Counted from the first letter of the stretch, positions 23,928-34,083 are shown. The stretch: 49,122 bases of DNA from a bacterium (GCA_023246095.1 JAHFJA010000006.1:1-49122); one strand, 5' to 3'. Notes: a model not told the origin generated them from the sequence alone. Program-made: numbers and translations.

Positions 23928-26486
23928 ATGAATACGACTTTTTCATATTGGACACGACGGCTTCGCAGCATATATCAGTTATATGGGCGTCGTCTTTTTA
24001 TTGTTGATTTTCTAATCCTGATATCGTGGTTATTCCGATGCATTTCAGAAGGATTGGTTTTAATTATACGATCAGCTGCAGGCACGATTCGTTGGGCAGG
24101 TAATGTACTCTATCGTATAGTTGCCTTTTTTGCGTATGCCGCTACATTTTTTACTCGGACAGTGGGCCGTTCTGCAATGAGAGTGACTGAGGTCTCTTTG
24201 AAAACAACAGAACATGCGACTATCCAAACCGCGCACGTCACAAAAAAGGTTACTTTTGGTGGAGTGAGATTGGGATTGGCTATCATTGACTTTCTCGGGG
24301 AGGGGACAATCAATCTTTTTATCATGATATTCAGGGGCATTAGGTGGGTAATACAAGGTATATGCTATGTTGCTGCATACGCCATACACTTGATATTTAT
24401 TCGACCATTTTTGCTATTAGCGAGTATTTTTTCATATATTACTCGAAGTGTTCTCGGGAGTGCGCATCGCACAGGAGATGACACTATTGGATTTGTGACG
24501 TCTTTTCATCCTATTCATCCTCCACAAGGGTGGCAACGAACATTGATAAGTTTTGTAATTATGTCGATTGTTCTTATTGCCCCATTCACTGCAGTGCAAT
24601 CGCTACGGGCGATGGAGCGCGTGAAAGTGGATACGGTCACTCAAGCAATGAGCGGTGTTGATGCATTTTCGAAAGCGCAAGACGCTTTATTAAATAAGGA
24701 TGTTGGGAGTGCTAGTACCTATTTCAGTGAAAGTTATAGTCGCTTTTTAGAAGCAGAAGGCGCACTTGTTTCTATCCCTCCATTTGTGTTTGACCTTGCA
24801 CAGTATATTCCCGGCATGGGAAAAGAAGCAGCAGAGGGAAGGAAACTTTTAGAAGCAGGTAAAGAGCTCTCTTTGGCGGGTCAATCCCTTACAACGGCAT
24901 TCAATCCACTGGTTCATATTGACGAATTGTCTTCGCGGTCACTTTTGTCGGTTGCTGATACGGTACAGAAATCCCTTTCAGAGTCACTTCCACATCTACA
25001 GATTGCCTCTGATCTTGTCGAGTCAGTTGACCCTTCTTTTTTGCCCGAAAAACAACGCGAGTTATTAGTAAAAGCGCACCACCAGTTGCCCATGGTAGTA
25101 GCAACAGCTCATGACATGTCGGATGCCTTAGTTGTCTTACATAATGCGCTCGGTGCAGATCAAAAAAAACGTTATTTAGTTATCTTGCAAAACAATACTG
25201 AAATACGGCCGACAGGGGGTTTTATCGGGAGTTTTGCTTTGATTGATATCGATCGCGGTGTCATTACTTCTATTGAGGTCCCGCAAGGAGGATCGTATGA
25301 TCTCCAAGGTCAACTTGCTGCACATGTCATATCGCCTGACCCTATTCATTTAGTGAATCCTCAATGGCAATTTCAAGACGCAAATTGGTTTCCTGATTTT
25401 CCAACTTCTGCAAAAAAACTTGAATGGTTTTTTGAAAAGTCAGGTGGTTCCAGTGTTGATGGGGTTATTGCAATAAACGCAAAAATGGGTGCGGACATTT
25501 TAAAGCTCACCGGCCCTATTCCAATGCCGGCGTACAATAAAACAATATCGGCAGATAATTTCTTGTTGGAGATACAAAAAGCAGTGGAAATAGAATATGA
25601 TCGCGTAGAAAATAAGCCCAAAAAACTTATATCCGACCTTGTTCCTGAAGTAATTTCTCGCTTAAGTAATACATCCTCGAAAGACTATGACGCTTTATTA
25701 CAAATGCTTGTGCATTCGTTGAGTGTTAGTGATATACAGGTGTATCTAAATGATGGACCAGATCAGGAACGGCTGAAACATTTGGGCTTAGGAGGACATA
25801 TAAAAACATCTCCTCGTGATTATGCTATGGTAGTGGATTCAAATATTGCAGGCGGCAAAACAGACGGGGTTATACATACAAAAGCGCATGAATTAGTGGT
25901 AGTAAATGATGATGGAACTATTGACGTTACGACACGTCTCTGGAGAGAACACACGGGTGTTAAGGGGGATTTGTTTACGGGTGTTAATAACGTCGATTAT
26001 ATGCGTATGTATGTACCAGAGGGATCAAGATTGATGTCCGCGCAAGGGTTTAATGCTCCCGATCCATCATTATTTAAAAATCCTCCGCTTGACGATAAAC
26101 CAGATCAAGATTTGATGGCGATTCAGGGAGCAGTGGCATATGATCCAGTGGGGATGTATGTGAACAATGAATTTGGGAAAACGGTTTTTGGTAACTGGGT
26201 GCAGACAAAACCTGGACAAACCAGTTTGGTTGAAATAAAATATAGACTTCCTTTTAAGATAAAAGATTTAGTAACCTCAACGGGTGAATACGGATATATG
26301 CTCTTACTACAACGCCAATCAGCTTCTGTGGTTAACGATTATTCTGTCGATGTTGTATTACCTTCATCGTATGACATGACGTGGACTCTCCCCAAAGATA
26401 TGACACTCACCGATAACACGTGGCATTGGACATCTGCGTCTTTTGAGGAAGATGCGGTCATTGCCTTTCAATTTCATAAACGTTAA
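23928..26486 (+). CDS. DUF4012 domain-containing membrane protein
   Basis: 852 aa. The N-terminal ~240 residues hold about five hydrophobic segments, with one more TM at ~205-225 (LISFVIMSIVLIAPFTAVQSL). The long external part contains the DUF4012 core KKRYLVILQNNTEIRPTGGFIGSFALIDI and later WFPDFPTSAKKLEWFFEKSGG...DGVIAINA. DUF4012 proteins resemble LytR-CpsA-Psr enzymes in parts and are common in CPR and actinobacteria. A role in attaching surface polymers is only a guess. The next gene starts 5 bp after it. Confidence 0.88.
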   Translation: MNTTFSYWTRRLRSIYQLYGRRLFIVDFLILISWLFRCISEGLVLIIRSAAGTIRWAGNVLYRIVAFFAYAATFFTRTVGRSAMRVTEVSLKTTEHATIQTAHVTKKVTFGGVRLGLAIIDFLGEGTINLFIMIFRGIRWVIQGICYVAAYAIHLIFIRPFLLLASIFSYITRSVLGSAHRTGDDTIGFVTSFHPIHPPQGWQRTLISFVIMSIVLIAPFTAVQSLRAMERVKVDTVTQAMSGVDAFSKAQDALLNKDVGSASTYFSESYSRFLEAEGALVSIPPFVFDLAQYIPGMGKEAAEGRKLLEAGKELSLAGQSLTTAFNPLVHIDELSSRSLLSVADTVQKSLSESLPHLQIASDLVESVDPSFLPEKQRELLVKAHHQLPMVVATAHDMSDALVVLHNALGADQKKRYLVILQNNTEIRPTGGFIGSFALIDIDRGVITSIEVPQGGSYDLQGQLAAHVISPDPIHLVNPQWQFQDANWFPDFPTSAKKLEWFFEKSGGSSVDGVIAINAKMGADILKLTGPIPMPAYNKTISADNFLLEIQKAVEIEYDRVENKPKKLISDLVPEVISRLSNTSSKDYDALLQMLVHSLSVSDIQVYLNDGPDQERLKHLGLGGHIKTSPRDYAMVVDSNIAGGKTDGVIHTKAHELVVVNDDGTIDVTTRLWREHTGVKGDLFTGVNNVDYMRMYVPEGSRLMSAQGFNAPDPSLFKNPPLDDKPDQDLMAIQGAVAYDPVGMYVNNEFGKTVFGNWVQTKPGQTSLVEIKYRLPFKIKDLVTSTGEYGYMLLLQRQSASVVNDYSVDVVLPSSYDMTWTLPKDMTLTDNTWHWTSASFEEDAVIAFQFHKR

Positions 26487-26491
26487 AAATT

Positions 26492-28387
26492 ATGATGTTT
26501 AAAACAAAAAAATTGAGCGCGACACAGTTAAAACAAGGAATAGAGTCAATTTATGACTCTTCGGACCATATCGGGAATGATGTAAGTATAATCAAGCCGT
26601 CAAAGAGCAGGAGACGATGGTGGATTATAGCTATTGTTGCACTTTTGTTAGCGTGTGCAATTACTACGTGGTTAGGTTTCCGCGTTTTTAGTAATCATCA
26701 GCCATTTCATGAGGATAGGGTGTCTATAAAAATGGATGGGCCTCGCACTGTTGCCTCCAGTGAAGAAGTGACCTACACGATTGTCTATCGAAATGATGAT
26801 CCGAATCCGATGACTAAAGTCGTGATTACTGCTAGTTACCCGCAAGGATTTAGTGTTATCAGTACTGAACCCAGTGCAAGCAACTCGTTAAATAATCGTT
26901 GGGAGCAAGATTTTCTTAAAACAGGAGAGGTCGGAACTATCACCATCAAAGGACAATTGCGTGGAAATGAAGGGCAAGAACAAGCCCTAAAAGCAAATCT
27001 AACCTACGTACCTGCTAATTTTAACTCTCCGTTTAGTCAGGAAGATACCTTATTGGTTACTGTGCAATCTTCTTTGCTCCATTTACAAATACATGGTCCT
27101 GCGCAAGCGAACCCGGGTGATGAGGTGCAATATGAAATTACGTATGATGATTTTAGCTCTATTTATAAAAAAGATGATGTCCAGCTTCGTGTTACTTATC
27201 CAAAAGGATTTGCATTCAAAGAATCGGATCCAAAAGCAGATTTTGGTCAGGATGTTTGGACTTCTGTAGCTCTCCTGAAAGGTATCGATCCAAATACTCG
27301 ACAAGGGAAGGTAAGAATTAGTGGAACATTTAATCCTGAAAGTCCGTCGGGTACTGTTGGTTTTGGTGCAGTATTTGGCTATGGTCACGGAGATGTGTTT
27401 ACTCCTGAAAAAAATGAAACTACTTCAACAGAGATAACAAAGAGTGATTTGATTCTCCATTTGCGTGTTAATGACATGCCAACAAATCCAGTAGTAAACG
27501 TTGGAGAACCTCTTGGTGTTGTTTTGGATTATGAAAATACCGGTAAATATCCGCTGTCTGATGTGACGCTTGCAGTCAAAATGGAAGGTCCTTTCATTGA
27601 TTGGTCCACACTAAAAGACAGTAAGTCAGCAGAGTTTAGTAATGACTCACTTACTTGGTCGAAGGGAAAGACGATCTCCTTGGCTGATGTTGCTCCAGGA
27701 GCAAAAGGACAAGTCTCTTTTCATGTGTCGCTTCAAAATAGTGCAAGTATTGCGAATTTGATTAAAGGTGGTATGGTGGACGTGAATAAAGCGTTGGCAT
27801 TTAATGCTTCAGCACTGGCTACCTACACAGTAGCTCCGTATAAGGATAACTTACCAACCGGTGGAACAGTGGAAGCAAAAACAGGTGCAACTACCGTCAT
27901 GATAAATTCAGATTTGGCATTTGTTGCTCAAGCTCGATATTTTGATGATCAACAGACTCCTGTCGGATCGGGCCCTCTTCCTCCTCGTGTAGGTCAAACG
28001 ACCGTATATAGTATCTCGTGGAATCTCCAAAATACGCTTCATGATCTTGATCAAATCCGGGTGACGACTATTTTGCCCCCCGATGTTATGTGGTCAAGTC
28101 ATGAACGGGCTGATGTAGGCGCAATTGAATATGACGACGCTACGAGAAGTGTATCTTGGGTTATTGATCGCATGTCGGCCACTCAACCTGTATTAACGGC
28201 TGATTTTACTGTTTCTATCACTCCAGCGGCTACCTATGCGCAAAAATTGATTACATTAACTGGTGATTCCGGTGTAACGGCGAAAGATATGATTAATAAT
28301 AGTAGTGTTTCTCTTAAACGGCCATCATTGACTACAAACCTTGATTTTGATCCAGTGGGAAAAGGAAAAGGATTGGTCCAACCATGA
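26492..28387 (+). CDS. DUF11-like multi-domain surface protein
   Basis: 631 aa. Cytosolic tail with a basic KSRRRW, a TM at ~50-70 (WIIAIVALLLACAITTWLGF), then four or five Ig-like beta-sandwich domains with the pattern V-x-Y-(T)-I-x-Y-x-N-x-x-x-x-x-x-x-x-V-x-I-x-x-x-x-P-x-G (VTYTIVYRNDD.., VQYEITYDDFS.., VVLDYENTGKY.., TVYSISWNLQN..). It resembles DUF11/CARDB-type adhesin repeats. Probably coupled with DUF4012 for surface assembly (context only). Confidence 0.72.
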   Translation: MMFKTKKLSATQLKQGIESIYDSSDHIGNDVSIIKPSKSRRRWWIIAIVALLLACAITTWLGFRVFSNHQPFHEDRVSIKMDGPRTVASSEEVTYTIVYRNDDPNPMTKVVITASYPQGFSVISTEPSASNSLNNRWEQDFLKTGEVGTITIKGQLRGNEGQEQALKANLTYVPANFNSPFSQEDTLLVTVQSSLLHLQIHGPAQANPGDEVQYEITYDDFSSIYKKDDVQLRVTYPKGFAFKESDPKADFGQDVWTSVALLKGIDPNTRQGKVRISGTFNPESPSGTVGFGAVFGYGHGDVFTPEKNETTSTEITKSDLILHLRVNDMPTNPVVNVGEPLGVVLDYENTGKYPLSDVTLAVKMEGPFIDWSTLKDSKSAEFSNDSLTWSKGKTISLADVAPGAKGQVSFHVSLQNSASIANLIKGGMVDVNKALAFNASALATYTVAPYKDNLPTGGTVEAKTGATTVMINSDLAFVAQARYFDDQQTPVGSGPLPPRVGQTTVYSISWNLQNTLHDLDQIRVTTILPPDVMWSSHERADVGAIEYDDATRSVSWVIDRMSATQPVLTADFTVSITPAATYAQKLITLTGDSGVTAKDMINNSSVSLKRPSLTTNLDFDPVGKGKGLVQP

Positions 28388-28388
28388 T

Positions 28389-29837
28389 ATGATTAGAATA
28401 TTTAATACTGCCAGCGGAAAGAAGGAAGATTTTAGACCTATTCACGAAAAGAAAGTGGGCATGTATACCTGTGGCATGACAGTATATGATTATGCTCATA
28501 TCGGTCATGGTCGAAAGTATGTTGGGGACGATATAGTGCGACGAACTTTGCAGTATTTTGGCTATAGCATTAACCACGTACAAAATGTTACCGACGTTGG
28601 GCATTTAGTTTCCGACGAAGATTCAGGACAAGACAAGATGGAAAAAGGTGCTTTAAAGCACGGAAAATCCGTTTGGGAAGTAGCGGAATATTTTACTGAT
28701 CATTTCTACGCCTCCATGGATGCGTTGAACGTACTGCGTCCAACTATCATTTGTAAGGCAACTGAACATATTACAGAACAAGTTGATCTGGTGAAAACGC
28801 TCATGGAAAAAGGGGTCGCCTATGACACACCCGAAGCGGTGTATTTTGACGTAACAAAATTTCCCGACTACGGAAAGTTGTTTGGTCAAAAGCTTGAGGA
28901 TAAAAAAACCGCAGTGCGTGAAGAAGTACATACGGGTGAGTATAAGAAAAATCCTCGCGATTTTGTTTTGTGGTTCAAACGAGTAGGAAGATTTGAAAAT
29001 CATATCATGTACTGGCAAAGTCCGTGGGGGGATGGATTTCCGGGATGGCACATTGAGTGTTCAGCTATGAGCATGAAATACCTTGGCGAAACATTTGATA
29101 TTCATACGGGCGGTATTGATCATATTTCCATACATCACATAAACGAAATAGCCCAGAGTGAAGCGGCGACAGGGAAGACATTTGCACACTATTGGCTTCA
29201 CCATGCATTTTTGACAGTGGACAGTACAAAGATGAGCAAAAGCTTGGGAAACTATTTCACTGTCGAAGATGTTATACAAAAAGGATATGACCCTCTAGCG
29301 CTTCGTTTTTTTTACTTGTCAGCACACTATCGCCAGCAATTGAACTTTACTTGGGAGGCATTGAGTGGAGCCCAAGCGGGGTATAAAACTCTTTGCAATC
29401 TCGTGCGATATATTCTTGATAAAAAAAATGCAGCCAGCTCAGATGAAATAAGCCAGGCAGCTCAAGACTTTATTGATACTACTCACCTGCAATGGACTGA
29501 TGCAGTCTCTGATGATTTCAATATGCCACAAGCAGTAGCTGTCCTGTTTGAGTATCTTAAACGGATTAAAGATGAGGTCGAGTTATCAGGAGCAGATTAT
29601 GCCGCGCTTTATGATGAAGTTATCGCCCTCGATTCTATACTGGGATTAAAGTTGGATCACGTTAAGCTTGTTGATGAAGTTAACGCCCCACAACACGTGC
29701 TTACCTTAGTTAAAGAGAGGGAAGAGGCACGTCATGAAAAGAACTGGAACGAATCAGATCGTCTCCGAGAAGAAATCATTAGACAGGGGTTTAGTGTAGA
29801 AGATACGTCAGAAGGTCCTGTCATCCGTGTTGTATGA
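28389..29837 (+). CDS. cysS: cysteinyl-tRNA synthetase
   Basis: Start at 28389 ([15 protein letters not shown]), right after the upstream stop. 482 aa class I synthetase: zinc ligand Cys and HIGH motif in [43 protein letters not shown] with further zinc ligands, and [11 protein letters not shown]. It charges tRNA-Cys. The stop overlaps the next start (ATGA). Confidence 0.97.
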   Translation: MIRIFNTASGKKEDFRPIHEKKVGMYTCGMTVYDYAHIGHGRKYVGDDIVRRTLQYFGYSINHVQNVTDVGHLVSDEDSGQDKMEKGALKHGKSVWEVAEYFTDHFYASMDALNVLRPTIICKATEHITEQVDLVKTLMEKGVAYDTPEAVYFDVTKFPDYGKLFGQKLEDKKTAVREEVHTGEYKKNPRDFVLWFKRVGRFENHIMYWQSPWGDGFPGWHIECSAMSMKYLGETFDIHTGGIDHISIHHINEIAQSEAATGKTFAHYWLHHAFLTVDSTKMSKSLGNYFTVEDVIQKGYDPLALRFFYLSAHYRQQLNFTWEALSGAQAGYKTLCNLVRYILDKKNAASSDEISQAAQDFIDTTHLQWTDAVSDDFNMPQAVAVLFEYLKRIKDEVELSGADYAALYDEVIALDSILGLKLDHVKLVDEVNAPQHVLTLVKEREEARHEKNWNESDRLREEIIRQGFSVEDTSEGPVIRVV

Positions 29838-30871
29838 CCTACTATCTTGCTATCGCCGTAGCTTCTTTTATAATTAGTATATTGTGTACTGCTATAGTAC
29901 GCCGGATTTCATTACTCTTAAATATCACTGATAAGCCTGATGGTAAGCGTAAGATACATAAAGTGGCTACCCCATTGTGGGGAGGATTGGCTGTCTATAC
30001 TGCGGTATGGGGGACCGTCATTCTCTATTCTTTATTTGCGCCAACGGGTTTTCCAGAGATTATCGGGCGACATGTTGAGGTATCTGATCTTGGATATGTT
30101 GCATTGGGGGGATTTTTCATTCTTGTCGGAGGCATGCTTGACGATGTGTATAATCTTAGGCCGTGGCAGCAAATCATTTGGCCGATTGCAGCCGCAGGAA
30201 TTGTTGTAGGAGCAGGAATTGGCATTGAACATGTATCTAATCCTTTTGGGGGTACTATTGAGTTAGGAATACTCTCTTCTATTACAACGTTTATTTGGCT
30301 TTTAGTCGTCATGTATGCAACCAAACTACTTGATGGACTTGACGGTCTCGTATCAGGAGTGACGGTCATCAACGCGGGAATCATTGCTGTACTGAGTCTT
30401 TTCTTTTTTATAAATATTCCCACAGCGATATTAGCGGTAATTATCGCATCTTCATATGCAGGATTTTTGGTGTTTAACTTCCACCCAGCGTCGATATTTC
30501 TTGGCGAGTCAGGTAGTTTGCTCGCGGGATATTTTTTGGGAATCCTTGCGATTATTTCAGGAGCAAAACTAGCGACCACTATGTTGATATTAGGTATTCC
30601 AATACTGGATGCTGTGTGGGTGATTGCACGCCGAGTTTTTATTGAACATCGTTCCCCATTTCAAGCAGATCGTAAACACATCCATTTCCGTTTGCTTGAC
30701 GCTGGTTTTTCTCAACGGCAATCGGTATTGGTTCTCTATGTGTTGGCAGCCGTGTTTGGTGTCGCAGCTCTTTATTTACAAAGTACACAAAAATTAATTG
30801 GACTTATGTTTCTTGTCTTGGTTATGATGGGGTTGGGATGGTTAGTGCTTGACAGACAGCCTCGAAATTGA
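29834..30871 (+). CDS. WecA/MraY-type polyprenyl-phosphate sugar-1-phosphate transferase
   Basis: 345 aa, about 10-11 TM helices. Signatures: GGMLDDVYNLRPWQQ (Asp pair), KLLDGLDGLVSGV, FLGESGSLLAGY (normally FxGDxGS; here Glu) and a HIHFRLLDAGFSQRQ cytosolic His motif. It transfers GlcNAc-1-P or a related sugar phosphate to undecaprenyl phosphate. The HIHFRL motif and lack of other mur genes favour the WecA/TagO group over MraY. Confidence 0.9.
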   Translation: MTYYLAIAVASFIISILCTAIVRRISLLLNITDKPDGKRKIHKVATPLWGGLAVYTAVWGTVILYSLFAPTGFPEIIGRHVEVSDLGYVALGGFFILVGGMLDDVYNLRPWQQIIWPIAAAGIVVGAGIGIEHVSNPFGGTIELGILSSITTFIWLLVVMYATKLLDGLDGLVSGVTVINAGIIAVLSLFFFINIPTAILAVIIASSYAGFLVFNFHPASIFLGESGSLLAGYFLGILAIISGAKLATTMLILGIPILDAVWVIARRVFIEHRSPFQADRKHIHFRLLDAGFSQRQSVLVLYVLAAVFGVAALYLQSTQKLIGLMFLVLVMMGLGWLVLDRQPRN

Positions 30872-30913
30872 TATCGTCATTTCAATATAATTGTAGAAAA
30901 AGGAGGGGTCATA

Positions 30914-31255
30914 ATGGCTAAACCATTATATCCAGAATACTTAAATGAGGGATCAATCGATGCAGGGACTCAGGGTCCTGTTCGTTTTCTTCAACAGCTT
31001 CTCTGTTCCCTTGGTGTAAAGACTGAGGATGATAGAGATATCATTATTGATGGTGTATATGGAGAAGGAACGGCCTCCGCTGTAAGGATGCTCCAAAATG
31101 ACACTTTGGAAGTTGATCCGGACGGCAACTTCGGGCCTGCAACCCGTGAAGCCTTATACCGGGTAACAAGCATCGATGTAAATACTATTCCGGCAGTAGG
31201 TGATTGCACGGTAAGTGTGAAAATGCCGGATGTTGAAGCTTTGCAGAGATATTAA
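30914..31255 (+). CDS. peptidoglycan-binding-like domain protein
   Basis: 113 aa, preceded by a strong Shine-Dalgarno (aaaggagg). The sequence QGPVRFLQQLLCSLG...IIDGVYGEGTASAVRMLQN...DPDGNFGPATREALYRV follows the helical PG_binding_1 repeat (V-x-x-LQ-x-x-L-x-x-x-G, DG-x-(F/Y)G-x-x-T-x-x-A-V-x-x-(L/F)Q). There is no signal peptide, so export or an intracellular role is unclear. A terminator follows. Confidence 0.75.
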   Translation: MAKPLYPEYLNEGSIDAGTQGPVRFLQQLLCSLGVKTEDDRDIIIDGVYGEGTASAVRMLQNDTLEVDPDGNFGPATREALYRVTSIDVNTIPAVGDCTVSVKMPDVEALQRY

Positions 31256-31277
31256 CGTTCTTTAATTATTATTCTTG

Positions 31278-31312
31278 ACGCCACCTCATGAGGAGAGGAT
31301 TGGCGTTTTTTT
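31278..31312 (+). terminator. terminator after the PG-binding-like gene
   Basis: ACGCCA..TGGCGT stem with inner CTCATGAG and a run of seven T. Confidence 0.75.
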
Positions 31313-31321
31313 ATAGTACTC

Positions 31322-31349
31322 TTTACAAACTCTTAAACCTTGCTATAAT
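31322..31349 (+). promoter_or_regulatory. promoter of rplU
   Basis: TTTACA (31322), 16-bp spacer, consensus TATAAT (31344), 33 bp before the ATG. Confidence 0.8.
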
Positions 31350-31381
31350 AACGCAATACATGAATTTTCTTATAAATACGT

Positions 31382-31696
31382 ATGTTCGCAGTCATTCAAA
31401 CAGGCGGAAAACAATATATTGTAAAACAAGGAGATAAGCTTGAGATTGAAAAAATCGAAGGTGAACCTACTTCTGAGGTCACTTTTGATCAGGTTTTTCT
31501 TAAAAGTGATGAAGAGGGTAACGATGTAACTCTTGGCATGCCTGCTATTGCGGGTGCTTCGGTAAAAGCAACTATTCTTGAGCAGGGCAGGGGAGACAAG
31601 ATCGATATCATCAAATATAAGCCAAAAGTCCGTTACCGACGTAAAAACGGCCATCGTCAGCCATTTACAAAGGTTCAGATCACATCCATCGCGTAA
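31382..31696 (+). CDS. rplU: 50S ribosomal protein L21
   Basis: 104 aa: MFAVIQTGGKQYIVKQGDKLEIEKI at the N-terminus and KYKPKVRYRRKNGHRQPFTKVQI at the C-terminus are the L21 hallmarks. A 23S rRNA-binding protein of the large subunit. rpmA (L27), its usual partner, does not follow; a terminator does, so the gene is monocistronic. Confidence 0.97.
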   Translation: MFAVIQTGGKQYIVKQGDKLEIEKIEGEPTSEVTFDQVFLKSDEEGNDVTLGMPAIAGASVKATILEQGRGDKIDIIKYKPKVRYRRKNGHRQPFTKVQITSIA

Positions 31697-31703
31697 GAAA
31701 CCG

Positions 31704-31728
31704 CAAAAGCCCCGAAAGGGGCTTTTTG
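31704..31728. terminator. bidirectional terminator between rplU and recR
   Basis: AAAAGCCCC gaaa GGGGCTTTTT, a GC-rich perfect stem with A/T tracts on both sides between convergent genes. Confidence 0.9.
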
Positions 31729-31756
31729 AGCAATTGAGATAGCTAGGTTTACAATT

Positions 31757-32359
31757 TTATACCTCTCTTCTTGCTTTTATCGCATCCGCCAGTGTAATTT
31801 CATCCGCATATTCAATATCCGCCCCCCTAGGCAGACCGCGTGCAAGACGGGTGAGTTTCATTCCGTATGGCATAAGCAACTTATAAAGATACAACCCCGT
31901 CGATTCTCCTTCGAGGTCAGGGTTAAACGCAAGGATGACTTCCTGAACTTTTTTTTCTGAGCGGGTGATACGTTCAACGAGTTCTTTGATTCGTAATCGA
32001 TCAGGAGTGATGCCATCGAGAATGTTTACATTGCCCCCCAGGATGTGATAAGCGCCTCGATATTCGCCCGTGCGCTCAAATGCTCCTACTTCATGGCTGA
32101 ATGCCACCACACAGATCGTTTCTTGGTCCCGAGTCGGATCACCACAAATATTACAGGGTGTTTTTTCAGCATAATTGAAACAGACCCGACATACAATAAT
32201 AGAGTCCTGGAGTTCCATGAGCGCTCGTGCAAAGCGAATAATATCTGCTGGCGGCTGACGCAAGAGGTAAAAAACAAACCGTTGTGCTGTTTTTTCGCCA
32301 ATACCAGGGAAGCGAGAAAATTGGTCAATGAGAAAACGAAGGGGGGCGGGATAGGACAT
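31757..32359 (-). CDS. recR: recombination mediator protein RecR
   Basis: 200 aa. Helix-hairpin-helix FPGIGEKTAQRFVFYLL, C4 zinc finger CRVCFNYAEKTPCNIC, Toprim domain starting CVVAFSHEVGAFERTGEYRGAYHILGG. Works in RecF-pathway loading of RecA. It lies 8 bp downstream of dnaB on the same strand. Confidence 0.96.
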   Translation of the reverse strand: MSYPAPLRFLIDQFSRFPGIGEKTAQRFVFYLLRQPPADIIRFARALMELQDSIIVCRVCFNYAEKTPCNICGDPTRDQETICVVAFSHEVGAFERTGEYRGAYHILGGNVNILDGITPDRLRIKELVERITRSEKKVQEVILAFNPDLEGESTGLYLYKLLMPYGMKLTRLARGLPRGADIEYADEITLADAIKARREV

Positions 32360-32367
32360 ACGTACTA

Positions 32368-33786
32368 CTAATTGAAGATATCAAATGAACCCCCTGTACT
32401 ACTGGTTGCTTCTTCGTTGGAGTGTTGTTGATCAAGGTTACGAAAACATGCGCGCTGTTCATCAAAGAAGAGATTCACAATTCCGGTCGGTCCATTGCGG
32501 TGTTTTGCAATATGGATTTCTGTAGTGTATTTATCTTGATCAGTCAGTTGGTCGGGACGATAGTTTCTGTCTGCGGCCTTACGATAAATAAATAGTACGA
32601 CGTCAGCATCTTGTTCGATAGATCCTGATTCGCGCAGGTGAGCCATTTTTGGAATAGCAGGCTTTGAAAGTTCCACAGCGCGGTTGAGCTGTGAGAGGGC
32701 AATGAGTGGTACATCGAGCTCGCGGGCTATAGATTTGAGACCACGACTGATTTCTGATACTTCTTGCGTACGGCCATCATTGCCTCCTGCTCGTCCTTCC
32801 ATAAGCTGCAAGTAGTCTAAAATAATCAAATCAAGTCCATGTTCGCTTTTAAGACGTCGCGCTTTTGTTCTGATCTCCATGATGTTGGCAGAAGGAGTAT
32901 CGTCGATAAAAATCTTTGCCTGAGAAAGTTGGTCGATAGCAGTACCGATGCGATTAAAGTCATCTGAATCAGGGCTGTCGGAGAGTTTTCCTGTACGCAT
33001 TTTCCATAGATCAACGCCTGCTTGCGCACAAATCATACGATCAACAAGTTGATCCTTTGACATTTCCAAGCTAAAAAATCCGACTGACGCACCACCCATG
33101 AGTGCAGCATTGCGAGCAAGGTCAAGCGCAAATGAGGTTTTACCAACACTGGGACGAGCGGCAAGAATAAGAAGGTCAGATCGTTGTAATCCCGCAAGAC
33201 TTTTATCAAGGTCAATAAAGCCGGTCGTAATACCACGCAGTTTCCCTTTTTCCTTGTGCATTTCATCAATGCGTTCAAAGGCATCGGTTAACACTTCACT
33301 GATTGAAGTAAATGCCTTTTTCAACAACCGTTGTGAAACACCAAAAACACTTCGTTCGGCACTATCAAGAGTTACTTCCACATCATTTTCTTCCTCAAAT
33401 GACATTTTCATGATATCCGACGCGGCTGCTTGCAAACGGCGCAGGGTAGATTTTTTTTGTACGATTTCAGCGTAATGAACGACATTGCTTGATGTGGGGA
33501 CGCTGTTGGCAAGCCCTATTAAATAACTGCGTCCTCCAATCATTTCGAGTTGCTTTTTTTCATCCAAACGGTTGCCAAGGCTAAGTAGATCGATGGGGTC
33601 ATGTTTACTATAAAGGTCCAGCATGGCGCCAAAAATGATCCGGTGGATGTCCTTGTAGTAGTCCTCATCAGTGATCATGTCAGCTATTTTGTGGATCGCT
33701 TCTTTGTCAATCAAAAGAGCTCCGAGAAGTGATTGCTCGGCGTCTACACTATGAGGGGGGATACGATCCATCAATTCAGTTGCCAT
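32368..33786 (-). CDS. dnaB: replicative DNA helicase DnaB
   Basis: Start set at 33786 (MATELMDRIPPHSVDAEQS); the longer ORF crosses the promoter. 472 aa. The N-terminal DnaB domain (~10-115) begins PPHSVDAEQSLLGALLID. The RecA-like helicase core has Walker A in ARPSVGKTSFALDLA, Walker B near LDLIILDYLQLMEG and LRESGSIEQDADVVLFIYR. Hexameric fork helicase. Confidence 0.97.
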   Translation of the reverse strand: MATELMDRIPPHSVDAEQSLLGALLIDKEAIHKIADMITDEDYYKDIHRIIFGAMLDLYSKHDPIDLLSLGNRLDEKKQLEMIGGRSYLIGLANSVPTSSNVVHYAEIVQKKSTLRRLQAAASDIMKMSFEEENDVEVTLDSAERSVFGVSQRLLKKAFTSISEVLTDAFERIDEMHKEKGKLRGITTGFIDLDKSLAGLQRSDLLILAARPSVGKTSFALDLARNAALMGGASVGFFSLEMSKDQLVDRMICAQAGVDLWKMRTGKLSDSPDSDDFNRIGTAIDQLSQAKIFIDDTPSANIMEIRTKARRLKSEHGLDLIILDYLQLMEGRAGGNDGRTQEVSEISRGLKSIARELDVPLIALSQLNRAVELSKPAIPKMAHLRESGSIEQDADVVLFIYRKAADRNYRPDQLTDQDKYTTEIHIAKHRNGPTGIVNLFFDEQRACFRNLDQQHSNEEATSSTGGSFDIFN

Positions 33787-33810
33787 AGGGTACAAAATAG
33801 AAGGCGCTGT

Positions 33811-33839
33811 TATTGTAGGGCAAGCGAGCGGGGGGCGCA
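33811..33839 (-). promoter_or_regulatory. promoter of dnaB-recR
   Basis: On the minus strand TTGCGC, a 17-bp spacer and TACAAT lie about 25-55 bp before the DnaB start. The spacer is the base of a hairpin (see the structured element). Confidence 0.5.
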
Positions 33840-33944
33840 ATGGTGTGTTCCAAACCTTACCCAAAAGGGTACCCCTAGGGCATCTCCGGACTACCGCCTA
33901 CGATATCTACGAGCTTCCGCTCTATGACTTGCCATTTTGCCTTA
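33817..33944. other. unassigned GC-rich structured intergenic element
   Basis: Between dnaB and tRNA-Lys, ~128 bp stand out as GC rich. The ends pair (GGCAAGcgAGCGG at ~33820 with CCGCTctatgaCTTGCC at ~33930), and inside are GGGTACCC-like, CCTAGGG and GAGC-GGAA-GCTC (minus strand) hairpins. It might be a small RNA or a dnaB leader. The SRP RNA domain IV motif was looked for and is absent. The rest of 33787-34007 is AT-rich spacer. Confidence 0.4.
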
Positions 33945-34007
33945 TTTATTGTTAAATATAGGGGCAATATGGGAAGGGCTATTCACGTGGCAACCCAGTT
34001 GTCATAT

Positions 34008-34083
34008 GCGCTCATAGCTCAATCGGTAGAGCAATGGCCTTTTAAGCCAGTGGTTGAAGGTTCAAGTCCTTCTGGGCGCACCA
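34008..34083 (+). tRNA. tRNA-Lys (anticodon UUU)
   Basis: Acceptor GCGCTCA/TGGGCGC, D-arm GCTC..GAGC, anticodon arm ATGGC CTTTTAA GCCAG, T-arm GAAGG TTCAAGT CCTTC, discriminator A, and CCA encoded (34081-34083). Confidence 0.95.

Noticed and set aside
33817-33944. 4.5S (SRP) RNA
   Set aside because: The GC-rich hairpin suggested it, but the conserved GGAAG..AGCAGCC domain IV motif is absent on both strands.
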